This document shows, one piece after another, positions 23,328 through 32,613 of a stretch of 64,000 nt of DNA (positions within the stretch are counted from its first letter, which is position 1; every line of letters starts with the position of its first letter). The notes beneath the pieces are model-generated. The model worked only from the letters and a program-made list of their open reading frames with translations. It had not been told where the DNA came from and did not search any database. This DNA comes from JANMDU01 sp031418715 (GTDB taxonomy: Bacteria; Pseudomonadota; Gammaproteobacteria; Burkholderiales; Burkholderiaceae_C): the NCBI GenBank assembly GCA_031418715.1, contig JANOJL010000066.1:157739-221738 (forward strand), written 5' to 3'. Made by a program: the position numbers and the translations under genes.

Positions 23328-25877
23328 TTACGTCACAGGCGTTAACTTGGCTACCGAAAGTGCCAACCATTTCACGCCATGGCGGCCAAATTGCACTTGC
23401 GCACGCGCATCGTCGCCCTGCCCTTCGATAGCGAGCACCTTGCCTTCGCCGAATTTGTTGTGAAACACTTTCATCCCCGCCTTGATAGCCATACCGCTGG
23501 CGGAGGGCACAAACTCTTCTTTTTTAGAGACAAAAGTACGTTCTCCCGGCGTGTAATCTGTGCCAGATGCTCCTGAATTAGTCGCAGCCTTGTTTCCTGA
23601 ATTCCCACGCCAAGCATTGCTGCCGCCATAGCCGCCTGCAAAGCCAGGTTGAAAACCGCTGCCAAAGCCAGCCGTTCTGGGGCTGAGCCATTTGAGCGCA
23701 TCTTCAGGCAGTTCGTCAAAAAATCGGCTTTTGATGTTGTAGCTGGTGCGGCCATGCAGCATGCGGGTTTGGGCAAAACTCATGTAGAGGCGCTTGCGAG
23801 CGCGCGTGATCGCCACATACATCAGGCGGCGCTCTTCTTCCAAACCTTCGTGGCTAGAAAGCGAGTTTTCATGGGGAAATAAACCTTCTTCCAGCCCAGT
23901 GATGAACACCGCATCAAACTCCAAGCCTTTCGCTGCATGCACCGTCATCATCTGCACCGCATCTTTGCCCGCTTGCGCTTGGTTGTCACCCGACTCCAAA
24001 GCGGCATGCGTGAGAAATGCCAGCAGCGGCGACAATGTTTCACCCGTTTCAGCATCTGGTGCAAGGGATTCTGTTGCTACATTTTCAATAGCACTCAGCG
24101 CATATTCTATAACGGGTAGAGCCGGATTTATGCCTTGACTTACCGGGGATTGGCTCAAACCCTCATTCGCCAACTCATCCACCGGCAGCGCCACCGCATC
24201 GCGGCCAAAGCCTTCCTGCGTTACAAAGCTTTCTGCCGCGCTGACCAACTCGCGCAAATTCTCCAGGCGATCCTCGCCTTCTTTGTCATTCTTGTAATGC
24301 TCTTCCAAACCGCTGTGCTCCAGCACCAGTTCAATAATCTCGCGCAACGTGAGTTTGATGGTCTGCTCGCGCATCACATCCATCTTTGCCACAAAACCGC
24401 CCAATGAAGTGCCCGCTTTGCCAGTGACCACGCTCACCGCATCATGCAGCGAGCAACCCGAAGCGCGAGCTGCATCTTGAAGCTGCTCAATACTGCGCGC
24501 GCCAATGCCGCGCGGCGGAAAATTGCAGACGCGCATGAAACTCGTGTCGTCATGGGGATTTTCCAAAAGCCGCAAATACGCTAATGCATGCTTGACCTCT
24601 GCCCGCTCGAAAAATCGCAAACCGCCATACACCCGGTACGGAATACTAGCGTTAAACAACGTCGTCTCGATCACGCGGCTTTGCGCATTGCTGCGGTACA
24701 AAATCGCAATCTCAGAATGCTTCAAACCTGCTTCAGCGCCCTGATCGCGAAGCAAATGCTTCACCTCTTCAATCAGCCACTGCGCTTCATAAAAATCGCT
24801 GCCGTTCTCCTGCACGCGCACCGGTTCACCTACGCCTTGACTCGTGCGCAGATTTTTCCCCAAGCGCTTGGTGTTGTGCCCAATCAGATGGTTGGCGCTG
24901 TTCAAGATATGCGCGAAGCTGCGGTAGTTTTCTTCGAGCTTGATTTGCTTCTTCACTGCGAATTCGCGCACAAAATCTGCCATGTTGCCCACTCGCGCGC
25001 CGCGAAAAGCATAAATGCTTTGATCGTCATCGCCCACAGCAAACACACTGGCGACATTCATTGATCCGCTATCAGAAGCATAGCTGCCCGCGCTTGGATG
25101 CTCTGGACTCCAGCCCGCAAACATCTTGAGCCAAGCGTATTGCAGCTTATTCGTATCCTGAAACTCATCCACCAAAATATGCTTAAAGCGCCTAGCGTAA
25201 TGCTCGCGCACAGCCGGCTGATCACGCAGCAGCTCATAAGAGCGCAGCATCAGCTCGCCAAAATCCACCACACCTTCTCGCTGACATTGCTCTTCATACA
25301 GCGCATAAAACTCTGCCTTCTTTTTGGTTTCATCGTCACGCACTGGCACGTCTGAAGGCCGCTGGCCTTCTTCCTTACAGCCGCCAATGAAATACTGCAA
25401 TTGCTTTGGCGGAAAACGCTCTTCATCCACATTGAACTGCTTCATGAGCCGCTTGATCGCTGAGAGCTGATCCTGCGTATCCAAAATCTGAAAGCTCTGC
25501 GGCAAATTCGCCAGCTTGTAATGCGCCCGCAGAAAACGATTGCAAAGTCCGTGAAACGTGCCAATCCACATCCCGCGCACATTCACCGGCAGCATGCTCG
25601 AAAGCCGAGTCTGCATCTCCTTCGCAGCTTTGTTGGTAAACGTGACGGCCATCACGCCGCCAGGCGAAATTTGCCTCGTTTGCATCAGCCAAGCAATCCG
25701 CGTGGTGAGCACGCGCGTCTTGCCTGAGCCCGCGCCTGCGAGGATCAGCGCATGTTCGCCGGGCAGCGTGACAGCGGCTAACTGCTCGTCATTGAGGTTA
25801 TCTAACAGAGGAATTTGTGCAAAAGGCAAAGGCGCACCAGAGTGCGCCGCATCGGGAGGGGAATTCTCAAACAGCAT
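23328..25877 (-). CDS. uvrD: UvrD-family DNA helicase with repeat-containing insertion
   Basis: Superfamily 1A helicase: motif I AGAGSGKTRVLTTRI, motif Ia FTNKAAKEM, motif II VDEFQDTNKLQY, motif III GDDDQSIYAFRGA, motif V/VI MMTVHAAKGLEFD and AITRARKRLYM. UvrD acts in mismatch and excision repair, consistent with mutS nearby. At 849 residues it is longer than the 720 of E. coli. Much of the excess lies before the LLAFLTHAALE segment and includes the repeat-encoded NPALPVIEYALSAIENVA; another part is the glycine-rich C-terminus (FGSGFQPGFAGGYGGSNAW) that precedes a final Tudor-like KVFHNKFGEGKVL. Confidence 0.93.
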   Translation of the reverse strand: MLFENSPPDAAHSGAPLPFAQIPLLDNLNDEQLAAVTLPGEHALILAGAGSGKTRVLTTRIAWLMQTRQISPGGVMAVTFTNKAAKEMQTRLSSMLPVNVRGMWIGTFHGLCNRFLRAHYKLANLPQSFQILDTQDQLSAIKRLMKQFNVDEERFPPKQLQYFIGGCKEEGQRPSDVPVRDDETKKKAEFYALYEEQCQREGVVDFGELMLRSYELLRDQPAVREHYARRFKHILVDEFQDTNKLQYAWLKMFAGWSPEHPSAGSYASDSGSMNVASVFAVGDDDQSIYAFRGARVGNMADFVREFAVKKQIKLEENYRSFAHILNSANHLIGHNTKRLGKNLRTSQGVGEPVRVQENGSDFYEAQWLIEEVKHLLRDQGAEAGLKHSEIAILYRSNAQSRVIETTLFNASIPYRVYGGLRFFERAEVKHALAYLRLLENPHDDTSFMRVCNFPPRGIGARSIEQLQDAARASGCSLHDAVSVVTGKAGTSLGGFVAKMDVMREQTIKLTLREIIELVLEHSGLEEHYKNDKEGEDRLENLRELVSAAESFVTQEGFGRDAVALPVDELANEGLSQSPVSQGINPALPVIEYALSAIENVATESLAPDAETGETLSPLLAFLTHAALESGDNQAQAGKDAVQMMTVHAAKGLEFDAVFITGLEEGLFPHENSLSSHEGLEEERRLMYVAITRARKRLYMSFAQTRMLHGRTSYNIKSRFFDELPEDALKWLSPRTAGFGSGFQPGFAGGYGGSNAWRGNSGNKAATNSGASGTDYTPGERTFVSKKEEFVPSASGMAIKAGMKVFHNKFGEGKVLAIEGQGDDARAQVQFGRHGVKWLALSVAKLTPVT
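24075..24129 (-). repeat. Dispersed 55-bp repeat, copy 6 (inside uvrD)
   Basis: On the plus strand TGCTACATTTTCAATAGCAC, CAGCGCATATTCTATAACGG, GTAGAGCCGGATTT, that is reverse orientation. It is read in frame within the extra segment of UvrD that other UvrD proteins lack. Confidence 0.82.
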
Positions 25878-25978
25878 CCTTGGATTGTCGCTGCTTTGAC
25901 TAGGCTTTATCGCCAGAGATATGCGCTAAAAAGCTGCCAACAGATCGCTGCGCATGTCGTCCAGCATCAAACCCAGCT

Positions 25979-26788
25979 TCAGCGCAAGCGCGCCAAACGG
26001 TCTTTCGCGGCCACAGCGGCTTCCGATTGCGGATAGGCCTTCATCAAGTCTTCCAGCGTCTTGCGGGCTGCGCGGTTGTCTTTGAGCTCAATTTGGCTGT
26101 TGGCCATGGCCAATGCAGCTTCAGGAGATTTCGGATGGTCGGGCGCTGAGCCGATCATTGAACGGAAATTCGCAATAGCCTCGCGGTAATCTTTTGTCGC
26201 GTATTGCGCGTTACCCAGCCAGAAAAAGGCCGATGGCGCATAGCCGCTTTGCGGGTTGCGTTTGATGAAATCGATGAAAGCACCAGAGGCTGCAGCGTAA
26301 TCGGGTTTACGGAACTGCGCAAACGCGGCATCGAAATCGCGCTTTTCAGCAGGTTCAGCCATGAATTCGCGACCATCGAGTTGCACCTTGACAGGCTCAA
26401 AGCGGCGCACGCGCTCATCCACACCCTGCGCCAGATCTTTTTGTCGGCGCTGCATCTCTGCCACATCACGCGCGAGCTGCTCATCTTGCCCTCGCAGACG
26501 CGCGAGGTCTGAGCGAAGCGTTTCAATTTGGTTTTGCAAATCGAGCAAACTGCGGCGAAGCGTGGCATTGCTATCGTTGGCATCTTGCAAGGCTTTGTCT
26601 TGAGCACGTTTGACGTCTGCGTTTTGTAGTTCTAACGCCTGGCGGTTTTGATCTACCTTGGTGCGCAAATCCAAAATGGCTTTACGCGCCTCTTCATCAT
26701 CAAACAAGCCTGCATGTGCAAAATTTAAAGCAAAAATGGCCACTAGCCCTGATAAAAACTGCGCGGAGTGCTTCCGAATAAATAGCAT
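25979..26788 (-). CDS. cpoB: Tol-Pal system protein CpoB (YbgF)
   Basis: The 269-residue periplasmic protein has a signal peptide (FLSGLVAIFALNFAHA), a coiled-coil region of about 80 residues (DLRTKVDQNRQALELQNADV onward) that trimerises, and TPR repeats at the C-terminus (FDAAFAQFRKPDYAAASGAF, YAPSAFFWLGNAQYATKDY). CpoB links Tol-Pal with PBP1B to coordinate outer-membrane constriction with septal murein synthesis. It follows pal by 38 bases, as in the standard order tolB-pal-cpoB. Confidence 0.92.
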   Translation of the reverse strand: MLFIRKHSAQFLSGLVAIFALNFAHAGLFDDEEARKAILDLRTKVDQNRQALELQNADVKRAQDKALQDANDSNATLRRSLLDLQNQIETLRSDLARLRGQDEQLARDVAEMQRRQKDLAQGVDERVRRFEPVKVQLDGREFMAEPAEKRDFDAAFAQFRKPDYAAASGAFIDFIKRNPQSGYAPSAFFWLGNAQYATKDYREAIANFRSMIGSAPDHPKSPEAALAMANSQIELKDNRAARKTLEDLMKAYPQSEAAVAAKDRLARLR

Positions 26789-26826
26789 TTTTATTCTTTC
26801 TTGTTCTTTCTGTTTGAGCCAGCATC

Positions 26827-27399
26827 TCAGCGGTAATTGATTTCAGCACGGCGGTTTTTCGCAAACGCAGCTTCGTTGCTCGCCGCATCTGCAGGCTTTT
26901 CTTCACCAAAACTCACTGCCTCAAGCTGCGCATCAGCCACGCCGAGCAAACCCAGCGCGCGGCGTACAGCTTCGGCTCGCTTTTGCCCCAAGGCCAAGTT
27001 GTATTCGCGGCCACCACTCTCATCGGTGTGGCCTTCAATCGCCATTTTTCGGGTTTTGCTGGCAGTGAGAAAACGGGCGTGTGCATCAATTGCGCTGAGG
27101 TATTCTGCTTTGATCACAAAGCTGTCGTAATCAAACAAGATCACTTTAGCCGCACCCTGCGGGCCGGCTTTGTCTAGGGCGGCTTGATCAATGATCACCG
27201 CTTGAACGCTGCGCTCAGGCACGCCAGTTTGCGTGCCCGAGGAAGTTGTGGACTGGACGACGACGGGCTGCGTGATGCTCGTGCCCTTGGCATCTGTCAC
27301 TGGTACATCATCAAGCTTGACGCTCGATCCGCAGGCAGCTAGCGCCAATACTGCGCTAAGTGATATAAAAATAGAACTGGTTCGTTGTCGGAAATTCAT
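26827..27399 (-). CDS. pal: Peptidoglycan-associated lipoprotein Pal
   Basis: From the ATG at 27399, preceded by AAGGAG, it has 190 residues. The lipobox is LAAC with Cys23. The OmpA-like domain shows IEGHTDESGGREYNLALGQ and KRAEAVRRAL, the parts that bind diaminopimelate in murein. Pal anchors the outer membrane to the wall and is recruited to the septum by TolB. A frame extends upstream to 27474 but lacks a signal sequence, so the inner start is right. Confidence 0.95.
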   Translation of the reverse strand: MNFRQRTSSIFISLSAVLALAACGSSVKLDDVPVTDAKGTSITQPVVVQSTTSSGTQTGVPERSVQAVIIDQAALDKAGPQGAAKVILFDYDSFVIKAEYLSAIDAHARFLTASKTRKMAIEGHTDESGGREYNLALGQKRAEAVRRALGLLGVADAQLEAVSFGEEKPADAASNEAAFAKNRRAEINYR

Positions 27400-27442
27400 A
27401 CTTTGCTCCTTGAAATGGGGGATGTTTGATGTTTCTTGAGGC

Positions 27443-28768
27443 TTACTTGCCCCATTGCGGTTCGCGAATATCACCGCCTTGTGTGGACAACCGCGCTTTG
27501 ATGCGACCGTCCAAAGTGCTCGTCATGAGCGCTTCTTTGCCAGCTTGACGTGTGGCATACAAGATAAGTTTGCCGTTGGGCGCGAAACTTGGGCGTTCAT
27601 CTGCGCTGGTGTCGGTCAAAGCGATTGCATTGGGTGCGCCGAGTTCCATCAGATGCAAACGAAAATCGCCTGAGACGCGCGAGATGAAGGCCAAGCGCTT
27701 GCCATCAGGGCTGATCGCAGGAGAAATGTTGTAGTTGCCGCTTAGCGTCACACGCTCAGCTCGGCCTACCGCTTCTCCGGCTGCGGGCATGCGATAGACC
27801 TGCGGCGCACCACCCCGATCGCTCACAAAATAGATCGATTTGCCGTCAGGCGAATACACTGGCTCGGTGTCGATCCCGTCCGATTTCGAGAGTCTGCGCG
27901 GCTCAGTTCCGCCGCTGCTTTCCATTGCGTAAACTTGTGAATTGCCGTCGCGGCTGAGCGTGATGGCAATTTGCTTGCTGTCGGGTGACCAAGCGGGTGC
28001 GCTGTTTGATCCTCGGAAATTGGCCAGCAAACGCCTGCGGCCATTGGCCACTTCATGCACGTACACCACAGGCTTGCGCGATTCAAACGACACATAGGCT
28101 AGCTGCCCACCGCTGGGCGACCAGCTGGCAGAGATAATCGGCTCGGGGCTGGCCAGTGCGCTTTGTGCACCTTCGCCATCTGAATCGGCAATCCAAAGGT
28201 TATGCCGTTGATTGCTGCCCTGCCCGCTTTTGGTCACATAAGCTATTCGGCTGGAAAAAGCACCTTTCTCGCCGGTGAGTTTTTCGTAAACAAAGTCAGC
28301 AATCCGGTGCGCCGTCAAACGCAAATCACCTGCTGGCACAGCAAAACTTTGCGCTCCCAAATCTTGCCCACGCACCACATCCCACAGGCGAAAGCGCACA
28401 TCAAAGCGGCCATCTGCCAAGCGGCTGGTGCTACCGACCACCAAATGATCAGCTCCACGCTGACGCAGCGGGCTCATGTCGGGCCGGCTGGATTCATCAA
28501 GGCTGGCAGTACCAGGATCAATCTGCTTGAACTGCCCACTGCGCTCCAAATCCGCCTGCACAATTGCGCCGATCTTTTGCGGCGCAGCATCGTCGCCCCG
28601 GAACGCCATGATCGAAACAGGCAACTGCGTCACGCCCACGCCAGAAATCTCCACTCGGAATTGCGCCAAAGCCGCTAAGGGCACGAAGGACGCTGCACCT
28701 GCCAAAAATAACGCGACTTGCAGGCTGGTGCGGCGATGAATCAGAGGGAGTGCGGTGTTTGGGTGCAT
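27443..28768 (-). CDS. tolB: Tol-Pal system beta-propeller protein TolB
   Basis: The periplasmic protein (441 residues) has a signal peptide (ALFLAGAASFVPLAALAQ), an N-terminal alpha/beta domain and a six-bladed propeller with the family repeats SWSPSGGQLAYVSFESRKP, PAWSPDSKQIAITLS, PVYSPDGKSIYFVSD and PAISPDGKRLAFISR. TolB binds Pal. No tolQ, tolR or tolA lies upstream: the next gene is the divergent msbA, so the inner-membrane part of Tol is encoded elsewhere. Confidence 0.96.
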   Translation of the reverse strand: MHPNTALPLIHRRTSLQVALFLAGAASFVPLAALAQFRVEISGVGVTQLPVSIMAFRGDDAAPQKIGAIVQADLERSGQFKQIDPGTASLDESSRPDMSPLRQRGADHLVVGSTSRLADGRFDVRFRLWDVVRGQDLGAQSFAVPAGDLRLTAHRIADFVYEKLTGEKGAFSSRIAYVTKSGQGSNQRHNLWIADSDGEGAQSALASPEPIISASWSPSGGQLAYVSFESRKPVVYVHEVANGRRRLLANFRGSNSAPAWSPDSKQIAITLSRDGNSQVYAMESSGGTEPRRLSKSDGIDTEPVYSPDGKSIYFVSDRGGAPQVYRMPAAGEAVGRAERVTLSGNYNISPAISPDGKRLAFISRVSGDFRLHLMELGAPNAIALTDTSADERPSFAPNGKLILYATRQAGKEALMTSTLDGRIKARLSTQGGDIREPQWGK

Positions 28769-28898
28769 AGAAAAAGGCGGATGTTGACTCAGACGATAAT
28801 CCTACCGCATAGGTTCCTACTACGGGCAAGAGTTGAGACAGTATTTCTTGCCAATTCGTTTCCAAACATTGGGAAATCCTCTTTTCTGCTACAAATTT

Positions 28899-30698
28899 AT
28901 GAGTGACCAAGCGCCGCATGCTGTACCCGATGCCCCGGCTCCGCCTGTCCAGGGTTCTATGCGCCTGATGGCGATGCTGCGCCGCCTGCGTCCGTATGCG
29001 CAAGGCAGTCTGCCTCATATTGTGTTGGTTGCGGTGGCCGTGATCGTCACTGCCATCACCGAGCCACTGGTGCCCGCTCTGTTGAAGCCCCTCCTAGATC
29101 GCGGTTTTGGCGATAGCCGCTTGGCTTTGTGGATCGTTCCAGTGTCACTGATCAGCTTGTTTGCGGTGCGCGGCTTGTCGACCTTTGTTGCCAAATATGG
29201 CACAAGTGCTTTGGCTTATGGCATCGTCGAAAGGCTGGCAGCGGCGCAGTTTGCTATTTTGCATAAAGCGCATCCGAGTCTTTACACGAATCAAACTGCG
29301 AGCAGCTTGGTCAACACTATGGTGTATGAGGTGCAAACGGGCGCGACAATTTTGATCAACTCGCTGTTGAGTTTGGCTAAAAATTTGCTTTCGGTGGTGG
29401 CATTGCTAGGCTATTTGCTTTACTTGAATTGGCAGCTCACGCTGATCGTCTTCGCCGTCGTGCCGCCAATAGCTTTCGCGATTCAAGCGTTCTCCAAACG
29501 TTTGCACAAACTCACCAAACAAAGCCAAAGTGCGACGGATGAATTGGCCTATGTGGTGGAAGAAAATGTGCTCGCTTGGCGCACGGTGCGTTTGCATCAA
29601 GCGCAGCCAAGTCAGCAGAAGCGTTTTGGTGACTTGGCGCGTAGCCTGCGCCGCTTGGCTGTGAAATCCACGATTGCATCGGCCGCGATCATGCCGATCA
29701 CTCAGATTTTGGCTGCCGTGGCGCTTTCAGCGGTCATCACTGCCGCGCTCTGGCAAAACGCCACGACGGGCACCAGCGTGGGCGGTTTTGTGGCCTTCGT
29801 CACGGCGATGCTGCTGCTGATCACACCGCTGCGTGCGCTCTCCGAAATCGCAGGTAGCCTCACGCGTGGCCTCACAGCGCTGGAGCGCGGCTTGGATTTG
29901 CTGGAGAAAACGCCTCAGGAGAAAAGTGGTGCGTATCAGCCCGCCACTGATTTGAATACACCTTTGCACTTGAGCTTTGACAACGTGCATTTGAGCTACC
30001 CGAATGCCGATAGCAGCGCCCTCGCAGGCGTCTCGCTCGATATCGCGCCAGGGAGAACGGTGGCCTTGGTGGGCAGCTCCGGCTCGGGCAAAACGACACT
30101 GGTCAATCTGCTGCCGCGTTTCGTGGATGCGACTGAAGGCCGCGTGTTGCTAGGCGGCGTAGATTTGCGCGAATGGCAAATCGATGCGCTGCGTCAGCAG
30201 TTCTCATTCGTGAGCCAAGATGTGGTGATGTTCAGCGAGACAGTGGCGGCCAACGTCGCTCTGGGCGAGAAACTGGATATTACGCGAGTCAAGAACGCGC
30301 TGGAAGCGGCGCATCTGGGCGATTGGCTACAGAGCTTGCCACAGGGTTTAGACACACCCGTCGGCCACAACGCGAATACCTTAAGCGGTGGCCAGCGCCA
30401 GCGTTTGGCGATTGCTCGCGCGCTTTATAAAAACGCACCAATCGTGATTTTGGATGAAGCCACTTCTGCCCTAGATACTGAATCCGAGCAAGCTGTTAAA
30501 ACCGCTCTCGCGCAGCTGATGCAATACCGCACCACGATCATCATCGCTCACCGTCTCTCAACAATTGAACATGCCGACGAGATCGTCGTGATGCACCAAG
30601 GCCGCATCATAGAGCGCGGTTCGCATGGACAACTGATCGCTTTGAACGGTCACTATGCACGTTTGCATAAATTAGGTCAGGTGAGTGGCAGTGTTTGA
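28899..30698 (+). CDS. msbA: Lipid A export ABC transporter MsbA
   Basis: Half-transporter of about 599 residues with an N-terminal six-helix exporter domain (VLVAVAVIVTAITEPLVPALLKPLLDRGF matches MsbA) and a C-terminal ATPase: Walker A GSSGSGKTT, signature LSGGQRQRLAIARAL, Walker B IVILDEATSALD, H-loop IIIAHRLSTIE. MsbA flips lipid A core across the inner membrane. I chose the ATG at 28899; upstream codons to 28833 give no family similarity. lpxK is not adjacent. A dispersed repeat follows the stop immediately. Confidence 0.93.
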   Translation: MSDQAPHAVPDAPAPPVQGSMRLMAMLRRLRPYAQGSLPHIVLVAVAVIVTAITEPLVPALLKPLLDRGFGDSRLALWIVPVSLISLFAVRGLSTFVAKYGTSALAYGIVERLAAAQFAILHKAHPSLYTNQTASSLVNTMVYEVQTGATILINSLLSLAKNLLSVVALLGYLLYLNWQLTLIVFAVVPPIAFAIQAFSKRLHKLTKQSQSATDELAYVVEENVLAWRTVRLHQAQPSQQKRFGDLARSLRRLAVKSTIASAAIMPITQILAAVALSAVITAALWQNATTGTSVGGFVAFVTAMLLLITPLRALSEIAGSLTRGLTALERGLDLLEKTPQEKSGAYQPATDLNTPLHLSFDNVHLSYPNADSSALAGVSLDIAPGRTVALVGSSGSGKTTLVNLLPRFVDATEGRVLLGGVDLREWQIDALRQQFSFVSQDVVMFSETVAANVALGEKLDITRVKNALEAAHLGDWLQSLPQGLDTPVGHNANTLSGGQRQRLAIARALYKNAPIVILDEATSALDTESEQAVKTALAQLMQYRTTIIIAHRLSTIEHADEIVVMHQGRIIERGSHGQLIALNGHYARLHKLGQVSGSV

Positions 30699-30700
30699 GT

Positions 30701-30755
30701 TGCTACTGATTTAATAGCTTACTACGCAATATTTATAACGGGTAGCGCCCGATTT
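30701..30755 (-). repeat. Dispersed 55-bp repeat, copy 7 (intergenic)
   Basis: Reverse orientation: TGCTACTGATTTAATAGCTT, ACGCAATATTTATAACGGG, TAGCGCCCGATTT. It fills the gap between the convergent msbA and the FAD-dependent dehydrogenase gene. Confidence 0.82.
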
Positions 30756-30765
30756 GGCTTAAAAA

Positions 30766-32511
30766 TCAACCCTCTGCCACGATATTCAAAGCCACAGCCT
30801 CCGCTACCTTCAACCCATCAATCGCCGCGCTCATGATCCCGCCCGCATAACCCGCGCCCTCACCTGCAGGATACAGGCCGCGCGTGTTGATAGATTGGTA
30901 GCGCAGCGGATGCTCGTCATGCTGCTTCCCATCAGGCCTGCGGCCGCCTTCCAAGCGCGGCTCGTGGCGCTTGAGGCGAATTGGCGCTGAAGTGCGCGTC
31001 TCTACGCCCGTGAGCATCGCGTCATGCAAGTCAAAATCCGCAATCTGTTTGGCAAATGCAGGAATCGCCTCGCGAATTGCTTGAATGGCATACATGGGCA
31101 GCGCAGGGGCATTTTCAGCGCCTAAATTCGTGAGCTGCACGCCGGGCTTGTAGCTTGGAATCACGCTACCAAGCTGCGAGCTAGCGATATCCAGCAGAAA
31201 ATCGCCCACACGCTGAGCAGGCGCGTTGTAATTCTCACCGCCCAGCAAATACGCCCCGCTCTCCAATGCCCGCTGAAACCTCATACCAGCCAGCACTTGG
31301 CCGCGCTGTTTCTCGCCGACCAGCGGTTTGCCCAGCGCATCAAAATCAAAATCCACTGGCTCAATGCCAACCACGAGGCCCGCATTGGCATTGCGCTCTT
31401 TGCGCGAATACTGGCTCATGCCATTCGTCACCACGCGCCCTGCCTCGCTGCTTGCCGCCACCACCGTGCCGCCCGGGCACATGCAAAAGCTGTACACACT
31501 TCGGCCATTGCTGGCGTGATGCACCAGCTTGTAATCCGCCGCGCCCAGCATCTCATTGCCCGCAAATGCGCCAAGGCGAGCGCGGTCAATCAAACTCTGC
31601 GGATGCTCAATGCGAAAGCCCACGCTAAATGGCTTGGCCTCGGCATACACACCGCGCTCCAGCAGCATCTCAAAGGTATCTCTTGCGCTGTGGCCAAGAG
31701 CCAAAATCACATGCTTCGCTTCGATCTCTTCGCGCCCGCGCTCAGGATGATCAGTCGTAAGGCCGCGAGTGGCACCGCCTTCAATCTTCAAATCCACCAG
31801 TTGCGTAGAAAAGCGAAACTCACCGCCCAAGCGCACAATCTCCTCACGCAAAAACTCCACCACCTTCACCAGCCGAAACGTGCCCACATGCGGCTTGCTC
31901 ACATACATGATCTCATCCGGCGCACCGCCGCGCACCATCTCCTGCATCACTTTGCGGCCATGAAACAAAGGATCTTTCACCTGGCTCCACAGTTTGCCAT
32001 CGGAAAAAGTGCCCGCGCCGCCCTCGCCAAATTGCACATTGCTCTCGGTCTTCAAATCGCGCTTGCGCCAAAAGCCCCAAGTGTCTTTCGTGCGCTCGCG
32101 CACAATTTTGCCGCGCTCCAAGATCAAAGGCTTAAAGCCCATTTGCGCCAAATTCAGCGCCGCAAACAAACCGCAAGGCCCGGTGCCCACCACAACTGGG
32201 CGCTTGAATTCCCGATTTGGCGCCCGCGTCACGGTTTTGTATTCCGTATCGGGTGTGATGCTCGTATGCAGCGCTAGCTTAGGATTTTTCTGCGCTCGCG
32301 CAAGAGTGGCCGCATTCTCTGTGGTGACGACATCCAGCGTGTAAATAAAAAGAATGTCGCTGCGTTTGCGAGCATCGTATCCGCGCCGAAAAATATGCAG
32401 TTCAAGCAACTGCTCATCACGGATACTCAGCCGCTGACAAACAGCCTGCCGCAGCGCCTCTGGGCTGTGATCCAGCGGCAACTTGATTTCAGTAACGCGA
32501 AGGGAATGCAT
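30766..32511 (-). CDS. FAD-dependent dehydrogenase, COG2509 type
   Basis: The sequence has the N-terminal RRGYDARKR region and the FAD-binding core VVVGTGPCGLFAALNLAQMG (a glycine-rich Rossmann motif), followed by QFGEGGAGTFSDGKL and near the end ARGLYPAGEGAGYAGGIMSA, all typical of the COG2509 group of uncharacterised flavoproteins. From the ATG at 32511 it has 581 residues; the frame is open 19 codons further. The substrate is not known. It is one of a pair of divergent-looking housekeeping flavoproteins of unknown role in many proteobacteria. Confidence 0.85.
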   Translation of the reverse strand: MHSLRVTEIKLPLDHSPEALRQAVCQRLSIRDEQLLELHIFRRGYDARKRSDILFIYTLDVVTTENAATLARAQKNPKLALHTSITPDTEYKTVTRAPNREFKRPVVVGTGPCGLFAALNLAQMGFKPLILERGKIVRERTKDTWGFWRKRDLKTESNVQFGEGGAGTFSDGKLWSQVKDPLFHGRKVMQEMVRGGAPDEIMYVSKPHVGTFRLVKVVEFLREEIVRLGGEFRFSTQLVDLKIEGGATRGLTTDHPERGREEIEAKHVILALGHSARDTFEMLLERGVYAEAKPFSVGFRIEHPQSLIDRARLGAFAGNEMLGAADYKLVHHASNGRSVYSFCMCPGGTVVAASSEAGRVVTNGMSQYSRKERNANAGLVVGIEPVDFDFDALGKPLVGEKQRGQVLAGMRFQRALESGAYLLGGENYNAPAQRVGDFLLDIASSQLGSVIPSYKPGVQLTNLGAENAPALPMYAIQAIREAIPAFAKQIADFDLHDAMLTGVETRTSAPIRLKRHEPRLEGGRRPDGKQHDEHPLRYQSINTRGLYPAGEGAGYAGGIMSAAIDGLKVAEAVALNIVAEG

Positions 32512-32613
32512 GATCGACTGTGGCATGCCTGCACGGCAGCAAGTGGTGATGATGCGTCGATTGTACAAACTGGGGTTTTTGTGAAGCGATTGGCGGCATA
32601 CATGGCCGCACCG

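Noticed and set aside
25878..25978. Possible weak repeat copy between uvrD and cpoB
   Set aside because: Only GGCTTTATCGCC and ATATGCGCTA faintly resemble the family; the terminal dyad is missing.
31297..32277. Plus-strand frame of 326 codons
   Set aside because: It lies opposite the COG2509 dehydrogenase; its composition (many His, Ala, Arg) is that of a reverse frame of a GC-rich gene.
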